Positions 29,364 through 38,486 of a stretch of DNA of 64,000 nucleotides are shown piece by piece. The translations under genes were made by a program, and so were the position numbers. This stretch comes from Herbaspirillum sp. alder98. Its GTDB lineage: Bacteria > Pseudomonadota > Gammaproteobacteria > Burkholderiales > Burkholderiaceae_D. Each line of letters opens with the position of its first letter. The first letter of the stretch is position 1. The stretch is taken from NCBI RefSeq assembly GCF_020179755.1, contig NZ_JAIUCY010000004.1:466053-530052 (forward strand), read 5' to 3'. The notes under the pieces were generated by a model. The model searched no databases. It worked only from the letters and a program-made list of their open reading frames with translations, and was not told the origin of the DNA.

Positions 29364-29471
29364 GTCCCGCACGGGAGCGGGACCGTTTCTTCGCGTGCTT
29401 CATGTGATGTGCAACTGCGTCGTGGCCTGGCCTGCGTGACACGACGACGGCCGCGACAGTTGTCGCGGCCG
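29364..29471 (-). promoter_or_regulatory. Two stable hairpins between chvE and gguA
   Basis: GTCCCGC-acggga-GCGGGAC (29364-29383) and an 11-bp perfect stem CGGCCGCGACA/TGTCGCGGCCG with a two-base loop (29448-29471) lie in the 176-bp gap. Neither has a U-tract on the minus strand, so they look like mRNA-stabilising or REP-type structures protecting the chvE message rather than terminators. Similar hairpins occur behind the other two binding-protein genes. Confidence 0.7.
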
Positions 29472-29485
29472 GCTTGACGCATGAC

Positions 29486-30559
29486 TTACTTCACTTGTGC
29501 TTCGGTGTAGTAGCCGCTGTCGATCAGCACTGGCTTCCAGTTGCTCTTGTCGACCACGACCGGCTTCAACAGGAATGCAGGCACCACCTTGACGCCATTG
29601 TTATAAGTCTTGGTGTCGTTGATCTGTGGTTCCTTGCCGCCCAGCAGCGAGTCCACCATGCCGACGGTGACCTTGGCCAGCTCACGGGTGTCCTTGAAGA
29701 TGGTCGAGTACTGTTCACCACGGATGATCGACTTCACCGACGGCACTTCGGCATCCTGGCCGCTCACATACGGGAACGGTTGTTGCGGGGTGCCGTAACC
29801 AACGCCGCGCAGCGACGACAGGATACCGATCGAGATGCCGTCATACGGCGACAACACGGCGTTGACGCGGGCGTTGCTGTAGTAGGCCGACAGCAGGTTG
29901 TCCATGCGGGCCTGGGCGGTGGCACCGTCCCAGCGCAGGGTCGCGACCTTGTCCATGCCCATCTGCTTGCTGCGCACCACCAGCTTGCCGCTGTCGATGT
30001 AGGGCTTCAGGACCGACATGGCGCCGTTATAGAAGAAGAAGGCGTTGTTGTCGTCCGACGAGCCGCCGAACAGTTCGATGTTGAATGGTCCCTTGCCTTC
30101 CTTCAGGCCCAGCGCCTTTTCCAGCGAGCTGGCTTGCAGCACGCCAACCTGGAAGTTATCGAAAGTAGCGTAGTAGTTGACGTTCTTGGAGCCGCGGATC
30201 AGTCGGTCATAGGCGATAACCTTGACGCCCTTGTCGGCCGCCTTCTGCAGCACGTCGGTCAGGGTGGTACCGTCGATGGCGGCGATCACCAGCACCTTGG
30301 CGCCCTTGGTCAGCATGTTCTCGATCTGCGACAGCTGGTTGGGGATGTCATCTTCTGCGTATTGCAGGTCGGTCTGGTAACCCTTTTCCTTGAGCACCTT
30401 GACCATATTGTTGCCGTCGGCAATCCAGCGCGCCGAGGACTTGGTCGGCATCGCAACGCCCACCAGCGACTTCGACTGTGCACTCACTTGTGCGCTGATG
30501 GACATCAGGCTCACGCCCAGACCGAGCGCCAGCGCGGTCAATACCGATTTGATTTTCAT
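29486..30559 (-). CDS. chvE: Multiple-sugar periplasmic binding protein ChvE
   Basis: A 357-residue periplasmic binding protein with a signal peptide (about residues 1-27, ending QVSA). The mature start [19 protein letters not shown] is typical of ChvE/XylF-like proteins, as is [14 protein letters not shown]. ChvE binds several aldoses, including galactose, arabinose, glucose and xylose, and in plant-associated bacteria also serves sugar sensing. The leader ACGGAGACAACAAC precedes the ATG. First gene of the operon; substrate range here is inferred from the family. Confidence 0.93.
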   Translation of the reverse strand: MKIKSVLTALALGLGVSLMSISAQVSAQSKSLVGVAMPTKSSARWIADGNNMVKVLKEKGYQTDLQYAEDDIPNQLSQIENMLTKGAKVLVIAAIDGTTLTDVLQKAADKGVKVIAYDRLIRGSKNVNYYATFDNFQVGVLQASSLEKALGLKEGKGPFNIELFGGSSDDNNAFFFYNGAMSVLKPYIDSGKLVVRSKQMGMDKVATLRWDGATAQARMDNLLSAYYSNARVNAVLSPYDGISIGILSSLRGVGYGTPQQPFPYVSGQDAEVPSVKSIIRGEQYSTIFKDTRELAKVTVGMVDSLLGGKEPQINDTKTYNNGVKVVPAFLLKPVVVDKSNWKPVLIDSGYYTEAQVK

Positions 30560-30777
30560 GTTGTTGTCTCCGTTAACTTTAATTTACGTTATGGCGTCTT
30601 TTTAGTTCACCCGACACCGCTGCGCAGCCTAACGCATTCGAGTCCGAGCTGTAATTTGCGGCCTCTACATTAATCACTTTATCAATACATTTCTAATGAC
30701 TTTTTATGAGATATGGATATGTTTTTTAGTATTACTCCCTCCGTCAACACCGCAAGAAAAAGCCCCCTGCTGATCCG
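30560..30777. promoter_or_regulatory. chvE promoter region
   Basis: A 218-bp gap between the yjfF-like stop and the chvE start. The part at about 30660-30735 is AT-rich, in contrast to its surroundings. It holds a minus-strand AATACTAA half-site (30726-30733) that resembles the LysR palindrome at 22594-22608. No open frame of interest and no clear terminator for the preceding operon is seen. Confidence 0.4.
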
Positions 30778-31791
30778 TCAAACCCCTGCCGTAGCCTGGC
30801 CTGGCGTCGATTGACGCAGTGCACCAATCGAAATCACGCGCTGGGCCACGCAAAAGACAAACAGCAAAGCGCCAATAAAGATCTTGGTCCACCATGAACT
30901 GAGCGAGCCATCGAATGCGATCAGGGTCTGGATCACGCCCAGGATCAGCACCCCGGTCAGGGTGCCGGCGACATAGCCGTAGCCACCGGTGAGCAAGGTG
31001 CCGCCGATAACGACCGCCGCGATGGCATCGAGTTCCACGCCTTGGGCATGCAAGCCATAGCCGGACAGCATGTAGAACGAAAAAAGCACGCCGGCCAGCG
31101 CTGCACAGAATCCGGAAAAGGCATACACCAGCACCTTGGTGCGTCCCACCGGCAAGCCCATCAGCAAGGCCGACTGCTCGTTGCCGCCGATGGCGTAGAC
31201 GGCACGTCCGAAGCGGGTGCTGTGCGCCAGCCAGATGCCGACGGCCAGCATCAGCAGCGCCACGACCACGCTGGGCGAGATGAACAGTTCGCCCAGTTCG
31301 ATGCGGCTCTGCGACATCGCCACGAACAGCGGATCGTCGATGGTGATGGAGTTGATGCTGATCAGGTAGCACAGGCCACGCGCCAGGAACATCCCGGCCA
31401 GGGTGACGATGAAGGCCTGCAATTTGAAGTAATGGATCAGTGCCCCCATCGCCGCGCCAAACCCCGTTCCCACCAGCAACGCGGTGGCGATGACCAGCAG
31501 CGGATGCCAGTGCGCCGTCTGCAGCAACCAGGCGCAGATCATGGTCGACAGCGCCAGCACCGAGCCCACCGACAGGTCGATACCGCCGGCCAGGATGACG
31601 AAGCTCATGCCGATCGCCACCACCAGCAGGAAACCGTTGTCGATCAACAGATTGAGCAACACCTGCGGCGCCAGGAAACCGTCGTAGCCGAATGCGCCGG
31701 CGCCCAGCATCACGCACAGCAACGCTACCGTCACGGCCGAGGTGAACCAGGGGGCGGCGCTGGCGCGCCGCAGAACATGCGATGAACTCAT
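30778..31791 (-). CDS. yjfF: Sugar ABC permease, second subunit (YjfF-like)
   Basis: A 337-residue CUT2 permease starting MSSSHVLRR at 31791, overlapping the upstream permease stop by four bases. It has about 8-10 helices, an LAGGIDLSVGSVLALSTMI segment and a late ELDAIAAVVIGGTLLTGG loop. Two different permease genes after one ATPase is the ytfQRT-yjfF arrangement, which imports galactofuranose in E. coli. The adjacent galactonate genes suggest galactose or a related sugar here. Confidence 0.9.
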   Translation of the reverse strand: MSSSHVLRRASAAPWFTSAVTVALLCVMLGAGAFGYDGFLAPQVLLNLLIDNGFLLVVAIGMSFVILAGGIDLSVGSVLALSTMICAWLLQTAHWHPLLVIATALLVGTGFGAAMGALIHYFKLQAFIVTLAGMFLARGLCYLISINSITIDDPLFVAMSQSRIELGELFISPSVVVALLMLAVGIWLAHSTRFGRAVYAIGGNEQSALLMGLPVGRTKVLVYAFSGFCAALAGVLFSFYMLSGYGLHAQGVELDAIAAVVIGGTLLTGGYGYVAGTLTGVLILGVIQTLIAFDGSLSSWWTKIFIGALLFVFCVAQRVISIGALRQSTPGQATAGV

Positions 31792-32867
31792 GACTTGTCC
31801 GATGTGAAGATGCGCCGGAACTGCGGCGACTGCGACAGGCAGACCAGGAACACCACGATCGCCTTGACCACCATGTTGACCTCGGGCGGCACGCCCAGCG
31901 AATAGATGGTGTAGGTCAGGGTCTGGATGATGAGCGCGCCGATGACGCTCCCCACCAGGCTGAAGCGCCCCCCGGCCAGCGAGGTGCCGCCCAGCGTCAC
32001 CGCCAGGATCGCATCGAGTTCCAGCAGCAGCCCGGCATTGTTGGCGTCGGCGCTCTTGATGTTGGAGGCCACCATCAGCCCCGCCAGGCCGGCGCAGAAG
32101 CTGCAGAAGATATAGACGAAGAAGATCAGCGCCGCCGTGCGGATGCCGGCCAGGCGCGATGCCACCGGATTGATGCCAACCGACTGGATGAACAGGCCCA
32201 GCGCGGTTTTCTTCATCAGCAGCGTCAGCAGCGCAAACATCGCCAGCGCGATATAAAGCGAGAACGGCAGCCCGAACAGGTAACCGCCACCGATGAAGAA
32301 GAACGGCTTGTAATACACCGTCACGATCTGGCCGTCGGTGAGCAATTGCGCCAGCCCGCGTCCGGCCACCATCAGGATCAGCGTGGCAATGATCGGCTGC
32401 AACCCCAGCACCGCCACCAGCAGGCCGTTCCAGGCGCCGCACACCAGCGCAGCGCCGATGGCAGCGGCCAGCGCCCACCACATCGGCACATTGCTGACGT
32501 ACTGCGAGACGCCATCGATCACTACCATCTTGCCGCCGATCAGGATCGCCGCCACCGCGCCCGAGATCGCCACGACCGCGCCGACCGAGATATCGACGCC
32601 GCGGGTGGCGATCACCAGCGTCATGCCCAGCGCGGCCAGCATCAGGGGCGCGGCGCGATTGACGATATCGACCAGCGCGCCGTACAGGTGACCGTCCTTG
32701 ATTTCGAGCCGGAAGAAGCCCGGCACCAGCAGCAGGTCGAGCAGCAACAGCGCCGCCAGTGCCGCCAGCGGACGCAGCAGCGGATGACGCAACGCGCCGC
32801 CCAGCAAGGCACGCACGCCACCGGTACCGGCTTCGGGGATCAGTTTGGTTTGCATCGATGCACTCAT
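31788..32867 (-). CDS. ytfT: Sugar ABC permease, first subunit (YtfT-like)
   Basis: A 359-residue CUT2 permease starting MSASMQTKL at 32867, inside the end of the ATPase gene (ATGA overlap of four bases), which fixes the start. It has about 8-10 helices, IATRGVDISVGAVVAISGAVA and LELDAILAVTLGGTSLAGG motifs. It pairs with the YjfF-like permease that overlaps its own stop. The longer frame reaching 33359 is read-through inside the ATPase gene. Confidence 0.92.
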   Translation of the reverse strand: MSASMQTKLIPEAGTGGVRALLGGALRHPLLRPLAALAALLLLDLLLVPGFFRLEIKDGHLYGALVDIVNRAAPLMLAALGMTLVIATRGVDISVGAVVAISGAVAAILIGGKMVVIDGVSQYVSNVPMWWALAAAIGAALVCGAWNGLLVAVLGLQPIIATLILMVAGRGLAQLLTDGQIVTVYYKPFFFIGGGYLFGLPFSLYIALAMFALLTLLMKKTALGLFIQSVGINPVASRLAGIRTAALIFFVYIFCSFCAGLAGLMVASNIKSADANNAGLLLELDAILAVTLGGTSLAGGRFSLVGSVIGALIIQTLTYTIYSLGVPPEVNMVVKAIVVFLVCLSQSPQFRRIFTSDKS

Positions 32868-34414
32868 GCCGCCTCTCCCGCGATGACCTGCAGCACGCCG
32901 GCCTCGTCGAGCTCGCCGCGGCGGTACTGGCCACAGGCATGGCGGTCCCGCAACACCAGCATGCGGTCGCTGCAGCGCAAGACCTCCGGCAGTTCGGACG
33001 AGATGAAAAGGATAGCCATGCCCTTGCGGCACAGCGCGGTCACAAAATCCATGATTTCCTGCTTGGCGCGCACGTCGATGCCGCGCGTAGGTTCGTCCAG
33101 GATCAGCATGCCCGGGTCGGTGGCCAGCCAGCGCGCCAGCAGCGCCTTTTGCTGGTTGCCGCCCGAGAGCAAACCGATCGGCGTGTCGAGATCGGCGGTC
33201 TTGATGCCCAGCCATTTCACATAATCGGAGGCAATGCGGTTCTGCTCGCGGCGTGGCACCACCCGCAGCAGCCCCTGGCGCGCCTGCAGCGCCAGGATGA
33301 TGTTCTCGCGCACCGACAGCTCCAGGATCGCACCTTCCTTCTTGCGGTCTTCCGAGCAATAGCCGATACCGGCGCCGATGGCGTCGCGCGGCGCCGTTAG
33401 TTTTACCGTGCGTCCGGCGATCCTGAGTTCGCCGCTATCGGCACGATCGGCGCCGAACAGCAGCCGGGCCAGTTCGGTGCGACCGGATCCCAACAGCCCG
33501 CACAGGCCATATACCTCGCCGCGACGGATATCCAGGTTCTGCGGCGCCAGCATGCCGCGTCGACCGAAGTCGCGCGCCTCGATGAAGACCTCGCCGTTAT
33601 CGGTGGCGGCCGCCGAAAGCCCGCCTGCCACGGCGCTGGTGGCCGCCTGCAGCTTGTCGTGATCGACCGCCACGCTGCCTACCATCTTGTTGACCAGCTC
33701 CAGGCGAGGCAGGTCCGCCGCCAGGTATTCACCTTCGCGCACGCCATTGCGCAGCACCGTGATACGGTCCGAGATGGCGTAGGTCTGGTCCAGGAAATGG
33801 GTCACGAACAGGATCGCCATGCCCTGCTCGCGCAGCCGCAGCAACACCTTGAACAGCTGCTGCACCTCGGCCTCGTCCAGGCTGGAGGTGGGTTCGTCCA
33901 GGATCAACACCTTGGCCGAGACCGACAACGCACGCGAAATCGCCACCATCTGCTGGATCGCCAGCGGATAGGACGCCAGCGGTGCGCCGACATCGATATC
34001 GATCTGCAGTTGCGCCAGCAGGCGACGCGCCTCGGCATGCACCGTCTTCCAGTCGATGCGACCGAAACGGCCAGGGTAACGTCCGATGAAGATGTTTTCG
34101 GCCACCGACAGGTTGGGACAGAGATTGACCTCCTGATAGACGGTGCTGATGCCCAGCGCCTGCGCCGCCAGGGTCGAATCGGGCGCAATCGGGCGACCAT
34201 CGAGTTCGATCTTTCCGGCGTCCGGGGTATAGACCCCCGTCAGCACCTTGATCAGGGTCGACTTGCCCGCGCCGTTCTGCCCCATCAAGGTATGTATTTC
34301 TCCGGGAAACAAACGCAAGCCCACGTCCGCCAGCGCCTTCACGCCGGCGAAAGCCTTGTGGATGCCGCCCAGTTCCAGCATCGGGCGCGCCTGCGCCCCT
34401 GCAGCCATGCTCAT
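32864..34414 (-). CDS. ytfR: Sugar ABC ATPase (YtfR-like)
   Basis: A 516-residue double ATPase. The first domain has GQNGAGKST, YPLAIQQMVAISRAL and LILDEPTSSLD; the second has [32 protein letters not shown] and [15 protein letters not shown] precedes ATG 34414. It is separated from ytfQ by a 58-bp gap containing a strong hairpin, and coupled to ytfT by a four-base overlap. Confidence 0.93.
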   Translation of the reverse strand: MSMAAGAQARPMLELGGIHKAFAGVKALADVGLRLFPGEIHTLMGQNGAGKSTLIKVLTGVYTPDAGKIELDGRPIAPDSTLAAQALGISTVYQEVNLCPNLSVAENIFIGRYPGRFGRIDWKTVHAEARRLLAQLQIDIDVGAPLASYPLAIQQMVAISRALSVSAKVLILDEPTSSLDEAEVQQLFKVLLRLREQGMAILFVTHFLDQTYAISDRITVLRNGVREGEYLAADLPRLELVNKMVGSVAVDHDKLQAATSAVAGGLSAAATDNGEVFIEARDFGRRGMLAPQNLDIRRGEVYGLCGLLGSGRTELARLLFGADRADSGELRIAGRTVKLTAPRDAIGAGIGYCSEDRKKEGAILELSVRENIILALQARQGLLRVVPRREQNRIASDYVKWLGIKTADLDTPIGLLSGGNQQKALLARWLATDPGMLILDEPTRGIDVRAKQEIMDFVTALCRKGMAILFISSELPEVLRCSDRMLVLRDRHACGQYRRGELDEAGVLQVIAGEAA

Positions 34415-34428
34415 CGCAACTCCATCCA

Positions 34429-34468
34429 GGCTGCGCCTGCAGCGCGCACAGGCGTGCAGGCGCCAGCC
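34429..34468 (-). promoter_or_regulatory. Intercistronic hairpin after ytfQ
   Basis: GGCT plus GCGCCTGCA (34429-34441) pairs with TGCAGGCGC (34455-34463), a one-base bulge and AGCC (34465-34468). No U-tract follows on the minus strand, so it probably stabilises the binding-protein message or attenuates read-through to the ATPase gene. It parallels the hairpins after chvE and after the fucose-cluster binding protein. Confidence 0.75.
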
Positions 34469-34472
34469 GCCA

Positions 34473-35447
34473 TCAATACTTGCGGTTTGGGAATTCCTTG
34501 GCCGCGACTTCAGCCGGGAACACGCTCTCTTCGGTAGTGATGCGCTTGGGCACTTCCTTTCCAGCCTTGATGTCCTTGGCGATCTGCATCAGTTGCGGAC
34601 CCAGCAGCGGGCTGCACTCGACGGTGACATTGAGCTTGCCGGCCATCATCGCCTCGAAGGCGCCCTTGACGCCGTCGATCGAGATCACCAGGATGTCCTT
34701 GCCCGGCTTCATGCCCGCTTCCTCGATGGCCTGGATGGCGCCGATGGCCATGTCGTCGTTATGCGCGTAGAGCACGTTGATCTTCTTGCCGTCGGCCTTC
34801 AGGAAAGCCTCCATCACTTCCTTGCCCTTGGCGCGGGTGAAGTCGCCGGTCTGGGAACGGATGATCTTGAGCCGTGGATCGGCCTTGATCTCTTGCTCGA
34901 ACCCAGACTTGCGGTCGATGGCCGGCGCCGAACCGACGGTGCCCTGCAGTTCGACGATGTTGATGTCGCCCGCCGGCAGGGTCTTGGCGCGTTCCAGCAA
35001 CCAGCGCGCGGCGCGCCGGCCCTCTTCGACGAAGTCCGAACCGATGAAGGTCACATACAGCGACTTGTCGGTGACATTGACGGCGCGGTCGGTCAGGATC
35101 ACCGGGATCTTGGCTGCCTTGGCTTCACGCAGCACCGTTTCCCAGCCCGATTCGACCACCGGCGAGAAGGCAATCACGTCCACCTTCTGTGCAATGAACG
35201 AGCGGATCGCCTTGACCTGGTTCTCTTGCTTCTGCTGCGCGTCGGCGAACTTCAGGTTGACCTTGGCGGCCTTGGCGGCTTCCTTGATCGAGACCGTGTT
35301 GGCAGTGCGCCATTCGCTCTCGGCGCCGACCTGCGAAAATCCCATGGTCAGCGGCTTGTCGGCAGCCAGCGCCGGCAGCCCCATGCCGGCGGCGATCAGG
35401 CCCGAGCAGATGGCGGCGCCCAGCAGCGCCCGTCTATTGGTATTCAT
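34473..35447 (-). CDS. ytfQ: Sugar-binding protein (YtfQ-like)
   Basis: A 324-residue periplasmic binding protein starting MNTNRRALLG at 35447 with GGAGA upstream. The signal peptide ends about residue 29 (LPALAA). The mature start KPLTMGFSQVGAESEWRTAN is typical of the galactofuranose-binding YtfQ group. The leader ACGGAGACAACG is almost the same as that of chvE. It is the first gene of the operon, divergent from galM-dgo. Galactose or galactofuranose is the inferred ligand. Confidence 0.92.
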   Translation of the reverse strand: MNTNRRALLGAAICSGLIAAGMGLPALAADKPLTMGFSQVGAESEWRTANTVSIKEAAKAAKVNLKFADAQQKQENQVKAIRSFIAQKVDVIAFSPVVESGWETVLREAKAAKIPVILTDRAVNVTDKSLYVTFIGSDFVEEGRRAARWLLERAKTLPAGDINIVELQGTVGSAPAIDRKSGFEQEIKADPRLKIIRSQTGDFTRAKGKEVMEAFLKADGKKINVLYAHNDDMAIGAIQAIEEAGMKPGKDILVISIDGVKGAFEAMMAGKLNVTVECSPLLGPQLMQIAKDIKAGKEVPKRITTEESVFPAEVAAKEFPNRKY

Positions 35448-35464
35448 CGTTGTCTCCGTTGTCT

Positions 35465-35531
35465 GGAAATCGTGCGATTTCCTTGTTATATGCGAATTGA
35501 AATCCGCGAATTGGAATACGCGAATTGAAAT
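35465..35531. promoter_or_regulatory. ytfQ leader: 18-bp palindrome and three 14-bp repeats
   Basis: The palindrome GGAAATCGTGCGATTTCC (35465-35482) has perfect eight-base arms. Upstream of it, in ytfQ sense, lie three direct copies of GCGAATTGRAAT beginning at 35492, 35506 and 35520, exactly 14 bp apart. Together they fill the 18-84 bp ahead of the ytfQ start. They could be operators for a distant regulator or leader RNA structure; which one cannot be told from sequence. Confidence 0.6.
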
Positions 35532-35903
35532 GACCTCCACGCGCCGGCGTCTGCGTTGGACTTATTGATAGGCGGCGCGCTTGCGATCCCAAATCAGGGG
35601 AGCCAGATCAGGTTCCCGATTTGCGGCTCTCATATTAGGAGAGCCCCAACACGCCATCCAATGAATTTTTGCGGGTATCCGATACCGATTCGCGCATCTC
35701 GGACGGTGGGACAGCCCCCCTGCAGACCCGCACATTTTTGATATCGTTAGCGTTCTTTTTTTCATTATTCCTCATCGCAGGCCAATGTTAGGATCAGCCT
35801 GTTTTTTGTCACGGTGCCGACGCGCGTCAGCCGCAAGGGGGCTTCACAGCAGGGCGCACAGGCACATTGCCCACCGTGCAGCACGCCATAACATAAGAGA
35901 CAT
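35532..35903. promoter_or_regulatory. Divergent ytfQ/galM promoter region with two inverted repeats
   Basis: GGCTCTC-atattag-GAGAGCC (35625-35645) is perfect with a seven-base spacer, and GGTATCCGATACC (35674-35686) is a perfect 13-bp palindrome. The region divides the importer operon from the galM-dgo operon. There is no regulator gene nearby, so the sites, if real, are served by a protein encoded elsewhere. No open frame is convincing here. Confidence 0.5.
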
Positions 35904-36830
35904 ATGCCTTCCCGAGCGATTGACACACCCCGTGCAGGCTCCCGGACGCTGCCGAAGATTCACACATTGCAAGCAGGCCGCCAGCGCCTGCTAGTCACCC
36001 CCGAACTAGGTGGCAGCATCGCCGCCTGGGACTGGCAACGCGGCGACCAGTGGCTGCCGCTGTTTCGTCCGGCGGACCTGGATCGGCCCGATCTGTACAG
36101 CACCGCCTGCTTCCCGCTGGTGCCGTGGTCCAATCGCATTACCGGTGGTGGTTTCGAGGTTGGCGCGGCGCGCTATCCGGTAGCACCCAATCGTGCCGGC
36201 GAACCGTATCCGATCCATGGCGACGGCTGGCTGCAGGCCTGGACCGTGAGCAGCCAGGGCGACGACCGCATGACGCTGGAACTGAACTCGGAGCGTTTCG
36301 CCGGCAACCCCTACACCTACCGTGCGCGCCAGGTGCTGACGCTGCGCGAGAACGCGCTGGAGATCGAGTTGAGGGTATCAAACGAAGGACAACAGACGAT
36401 GCCGTTCGGGCTCGGCCTGCATCCTTATTTTTTGCACGACGCCAACACCCGTCTGCAGTTTCGCTCGCGCGGCGTGTGGCTCTCGGGCAATGATCCGATC
36501 CCCACCGGCCTGAGCCGCAAGCTGCCCGACACCTGGGACTACAATCGCCCGGCGTCGCTCGACGGCCCGCTGGTGGATAACTGTTATGAAGGCTGGGACG
36601 GCCTGGCCATGATCGTCGACCCGACCCGCTGCCTGCGCCTGCAGATGCACACCACCGATCGCAGCGGCTACTCGCTGCTGTACCGTCCTCCCGGCCTGGG
36701 CTATTTTTGCCTGGAGCCGATCACTCATCCGATCGATGCCTTCCACCTGCCCAACCGCCCGGGACTGATCGACCTGGCGCCAGGGGAAGACATGGTCCTG
36801 CTCACCCGCTTCGGCGTGAGCGATCTGTAG
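35904..36830 (+). CDS. galM: Aldose 1-epimerase family protein
   Basis: A 308-residue beta-sandwich mutarotase. The pattern CFPLVPWSNRITGG (substrate arginine), HGDGWLQAW (catalytic histidine) and GLGLHPYFL (second histidine) are in the family order, and a late acidic FCLEPITHP supplies the glutamate. The gene precedes dgoK by eight bases in the galactonate operon, so galactose anomer interconversion before oxidation is a natural role. The start has AAGAGA nearby, though the first 20 residues are poorly conserved in type. Confidence 0.9.
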   Translation: MPSRAIDTPRAGSRTLPKIHTLQAGRQRLLVTPELGGSIAAWDWQRGDQWLPLFRPADLDRPDLYSTACFPLVPWSNRITGGGFEVGAARYPVAPNRAGEPYPIHGDGWLQAWTVSSQGDDRMTLELNSERFAGNPYTYRARQVLTLRENALEIELRVSNEGQQTMPFGLGLHPYFLHDANTRLQFRSRGVWLSGNDPIPTGLSRKLPDTWDYNRPASLDGPLVDNCYEGWDGLAMIVDPTRCLRLQMHTTDRSGYSLLYRPPGLGYFCLEPITHPIDAFHLPNRPGLIDLAPGEDMVLLTRFGVSDL

Positions 36831-36838
36831 GTAAAGCA

Positions 36839-37804
36839 ATGACTGTCAAAGAGCAAGACGATTGCGCGTTGATCGCGCTGGACTGGGGCACTTCTTCGCT
36901 GCGCTGCTACCGTTTCGACGCAGCCGGCACGGTGCTCGAACGACGCGCCCACCCATGGGGCATCATGCAACTGCCCGCCACCGAAGGGGCGGCGCAGAAC
37001 CCGCATCTGGCGTTTCGCGCGGCCTTGCAGGCGGCCTGCGGCGACTGGCTGGCGGCGGCGCCGGGCGCGCCACTGATTGCCGCCGGCATGGTCGGCAGCA
37101 AGCAGGGCTGGCAAGAGGCGTCCTACCTGAACGTGCCGCTGGCGCCGGAACGCATCGCCCGCAAGTTGCTGGCAGTCGACACCGGCCTGGGACGCACGCT
37201 GCATATCGTGCCCGGCCTGCTGCAGATGTCGACGCTGCCCAATGTGATGCGGGGCGAAGAGACACAGATCATCGGTGCCCTGCGCCAATGGCGTGACGAC
37301 GAATTGCTGATCGGCCTGCCCGGCACCCATTCCAAATGGGTGCGGGTGACCAACGGCCGCATCGTCCACTTCGATACCTTCATGACCGGTGAAGTGTATG
37401 GCGCGCTGACCGCCCACACCATCCTGGGCCGCACCATGCAGGCCGCCGACGCGCCCGACGACGAAGCCTTCATGCGCGGCGCGCGCGTGGCGCAGAGCCT
37501 GGATGGCCAGGCCGGCGTGCTGTCCAACATATTCAGTTGCCGCACCCTGGGATTGACGGGCGAACTGGCGCCGCAAGCCCAGGCCGATTATCTGTCGGGC
37601 CTGTTGATCGGGCATGAACTGAACGCGCTCAAGCAGATGGCGCTGCAACAACCGCAGCGCATCGGCCTCATTGGCGACGCCGGCCTGTGCCGTCGTTACC
37701 GACTGGTGCTGGAGCTATACGGCATGGGCCCGGTCAGCGAAGCCGACGCTGCCACCGAAATCGGGCTGTGGAGCCTGGCACAACATGCGGGGTTGGTCGC
37801 CTGA
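36839..37804 (+). CDS. dgoK: 2-dehydro-3-deoxygalactonokinase
   Basis: A 321-residue DgoK-family sugar-acid kinase (ASKHA fold) phosphorylating 2-keto-3-deoxy-D-galactonate at C6. The phosphate loop ALDWGTSSLRCYRFD is at about 12-26. Typical DgoK blocks follow: AAGMVGSKQGW, MRGEETQIIGAL, LPGTHSKWV and FDTFMTGE. Start 36839 lies just after the galM stop; a longer frame back to 36707 overlaps galM and is unlikely. Third enzyme of the De Ley-Doudoroff pathway. Confidence 0.94.
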   Translation: MTVKEQDDCALIALDWGTSSLRCYRFDAAGTVLERRAHPWGIMQLPATEGAAQNPHLAFRAALQAACGDWLAAAPGAPLIAAGMVGSKQGWQEASYLNVPLAPERIARKLLAVDTGLGRTLHIVPGLLQMSTLPNVMRGEETQIIGALRQWRDDELLIGLPGTHSKWVRVTNGRIVHFDTFMTGEVYGALTAHTILGRTMQAADAPDDEAFMRGARVAQSLDGQAGVLSNIFSCRTLGLTGELAPQAQADYLSGLLIGHELNALKQMALQQPQRIGLIGDAGLCRRYRLVLELYGMGPVSEADAATEIGLWSLAQHAGLVA

Positions 37805-37821
37805 CCCCGCCAAAGGAACTC

Positions 37822-38460
37822 ATGACTACCAATAGCACCCCTACTCTCTTCGACGACGCGCTCGCCCGCACCGGCATGATCGCCATCCTGCGTGGCGTGC
37901 GTCCGACCGAGGTCGAAGCCATCGGCGCAGCGCTCTATGAAAGCGGTTTTCGCCTGATCGAAGTGCCGCTCAATTCACCGCAGCCACTGGACAGCATCGC
38001 CACCTTGCGCCGCACCTTGCCGGCCGACTGCCTCGTCGGCGCCGGCACCGTGCTGCAGCCGCAGCAAGTTGAGCAAGTGGCCTCCGTTGGCGGCCAGTTG
38101 ATCGTCATGCCACACAGCGACCCGGCCGTGATCGGCGCCGCCAAGCGCGCGGGCCTGTACTGCGCCCCTGGCGTGGCCACCGTCACCGAGGCGTTCGCCG
38201 CATTGGCCGCCGGCGCCGACGTGCTCAAGATGTTCCCTGCCGAACAACTGGGCCCCACCGTCGTGAAAGCCTGGCGCGCCGTGATTGCCCCCAGCATCGC
38301 CCTGTTGCCGGTCGGCGGCATCACGCCGCAGGGCATGGCCGTGTTCCGCCAGGCCGGCGCCAGCGGTTTCGGCCTCGGCTCGGCCCTGTATACCCCTGGC
38401 CTGTCGGCCGATGAAGTGCGCCAGCGCGCGCAAGCTTTCGTGGCGGCCTGGGCCGCCTGA
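37822..38460 (+). CDS. dgoA: 2-dehydro-3-deoxy-6-phosphogalactonate aldolase
   Basis: A 212-residue KDPG/KDPGal class I aldolase, cleaving the phosphorylated keto acid to pyruvate and glyceraldehyde 3-phosphate. Schiff-base Lys136 lies in [10 protein letters not shown], and Glu47 in [11 protein letters not shown] is the general acid/base. The GAGTVL and PVGGITPQ motifs match the family. AAAGGA precedes the ATG, 17 bp after dgoK. In E. coli DgoA and DgoD were once thought fused; here they are separate genes in order. Confidence 0.94.
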   Translation: MTTNSTPTLFDDALARTGMIAILRGVRPTEVEAIGAALYESGFRLIEVPLNSPQPLDSIATLRRTLPADCLVGAGTVLQPQQVEQVASVGGQLIVMPHSDPAVIGAAKRAGLYCAPGVATVTEAFAALAAGADVLKMFPAEQLGPTVVKAWRAVIAPSIALLPVGGITPQGMAVFRQAGASGFGLGSALYTPGLSADEVRQRAQAFVAAWAA

Positions 38461-38486
38461 TCCAAACTCCTGACCGAAATCAACCC

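Noticed and set aside
30704..31717. A 337-codon minus-strand frame overlapping the last permease
   Set aside because: It is the wrong phase of the YjfF-like gene; its product is Arg/Gly-rich without hydrophobic helices.
31792..33359. Long upstream extensions of both ytf-type permease frames
   Set aside because: The extensions run through neighbouring genes in another phase. ATGA overlaps at 31788-31791 and 32864-32867 define the true starts.
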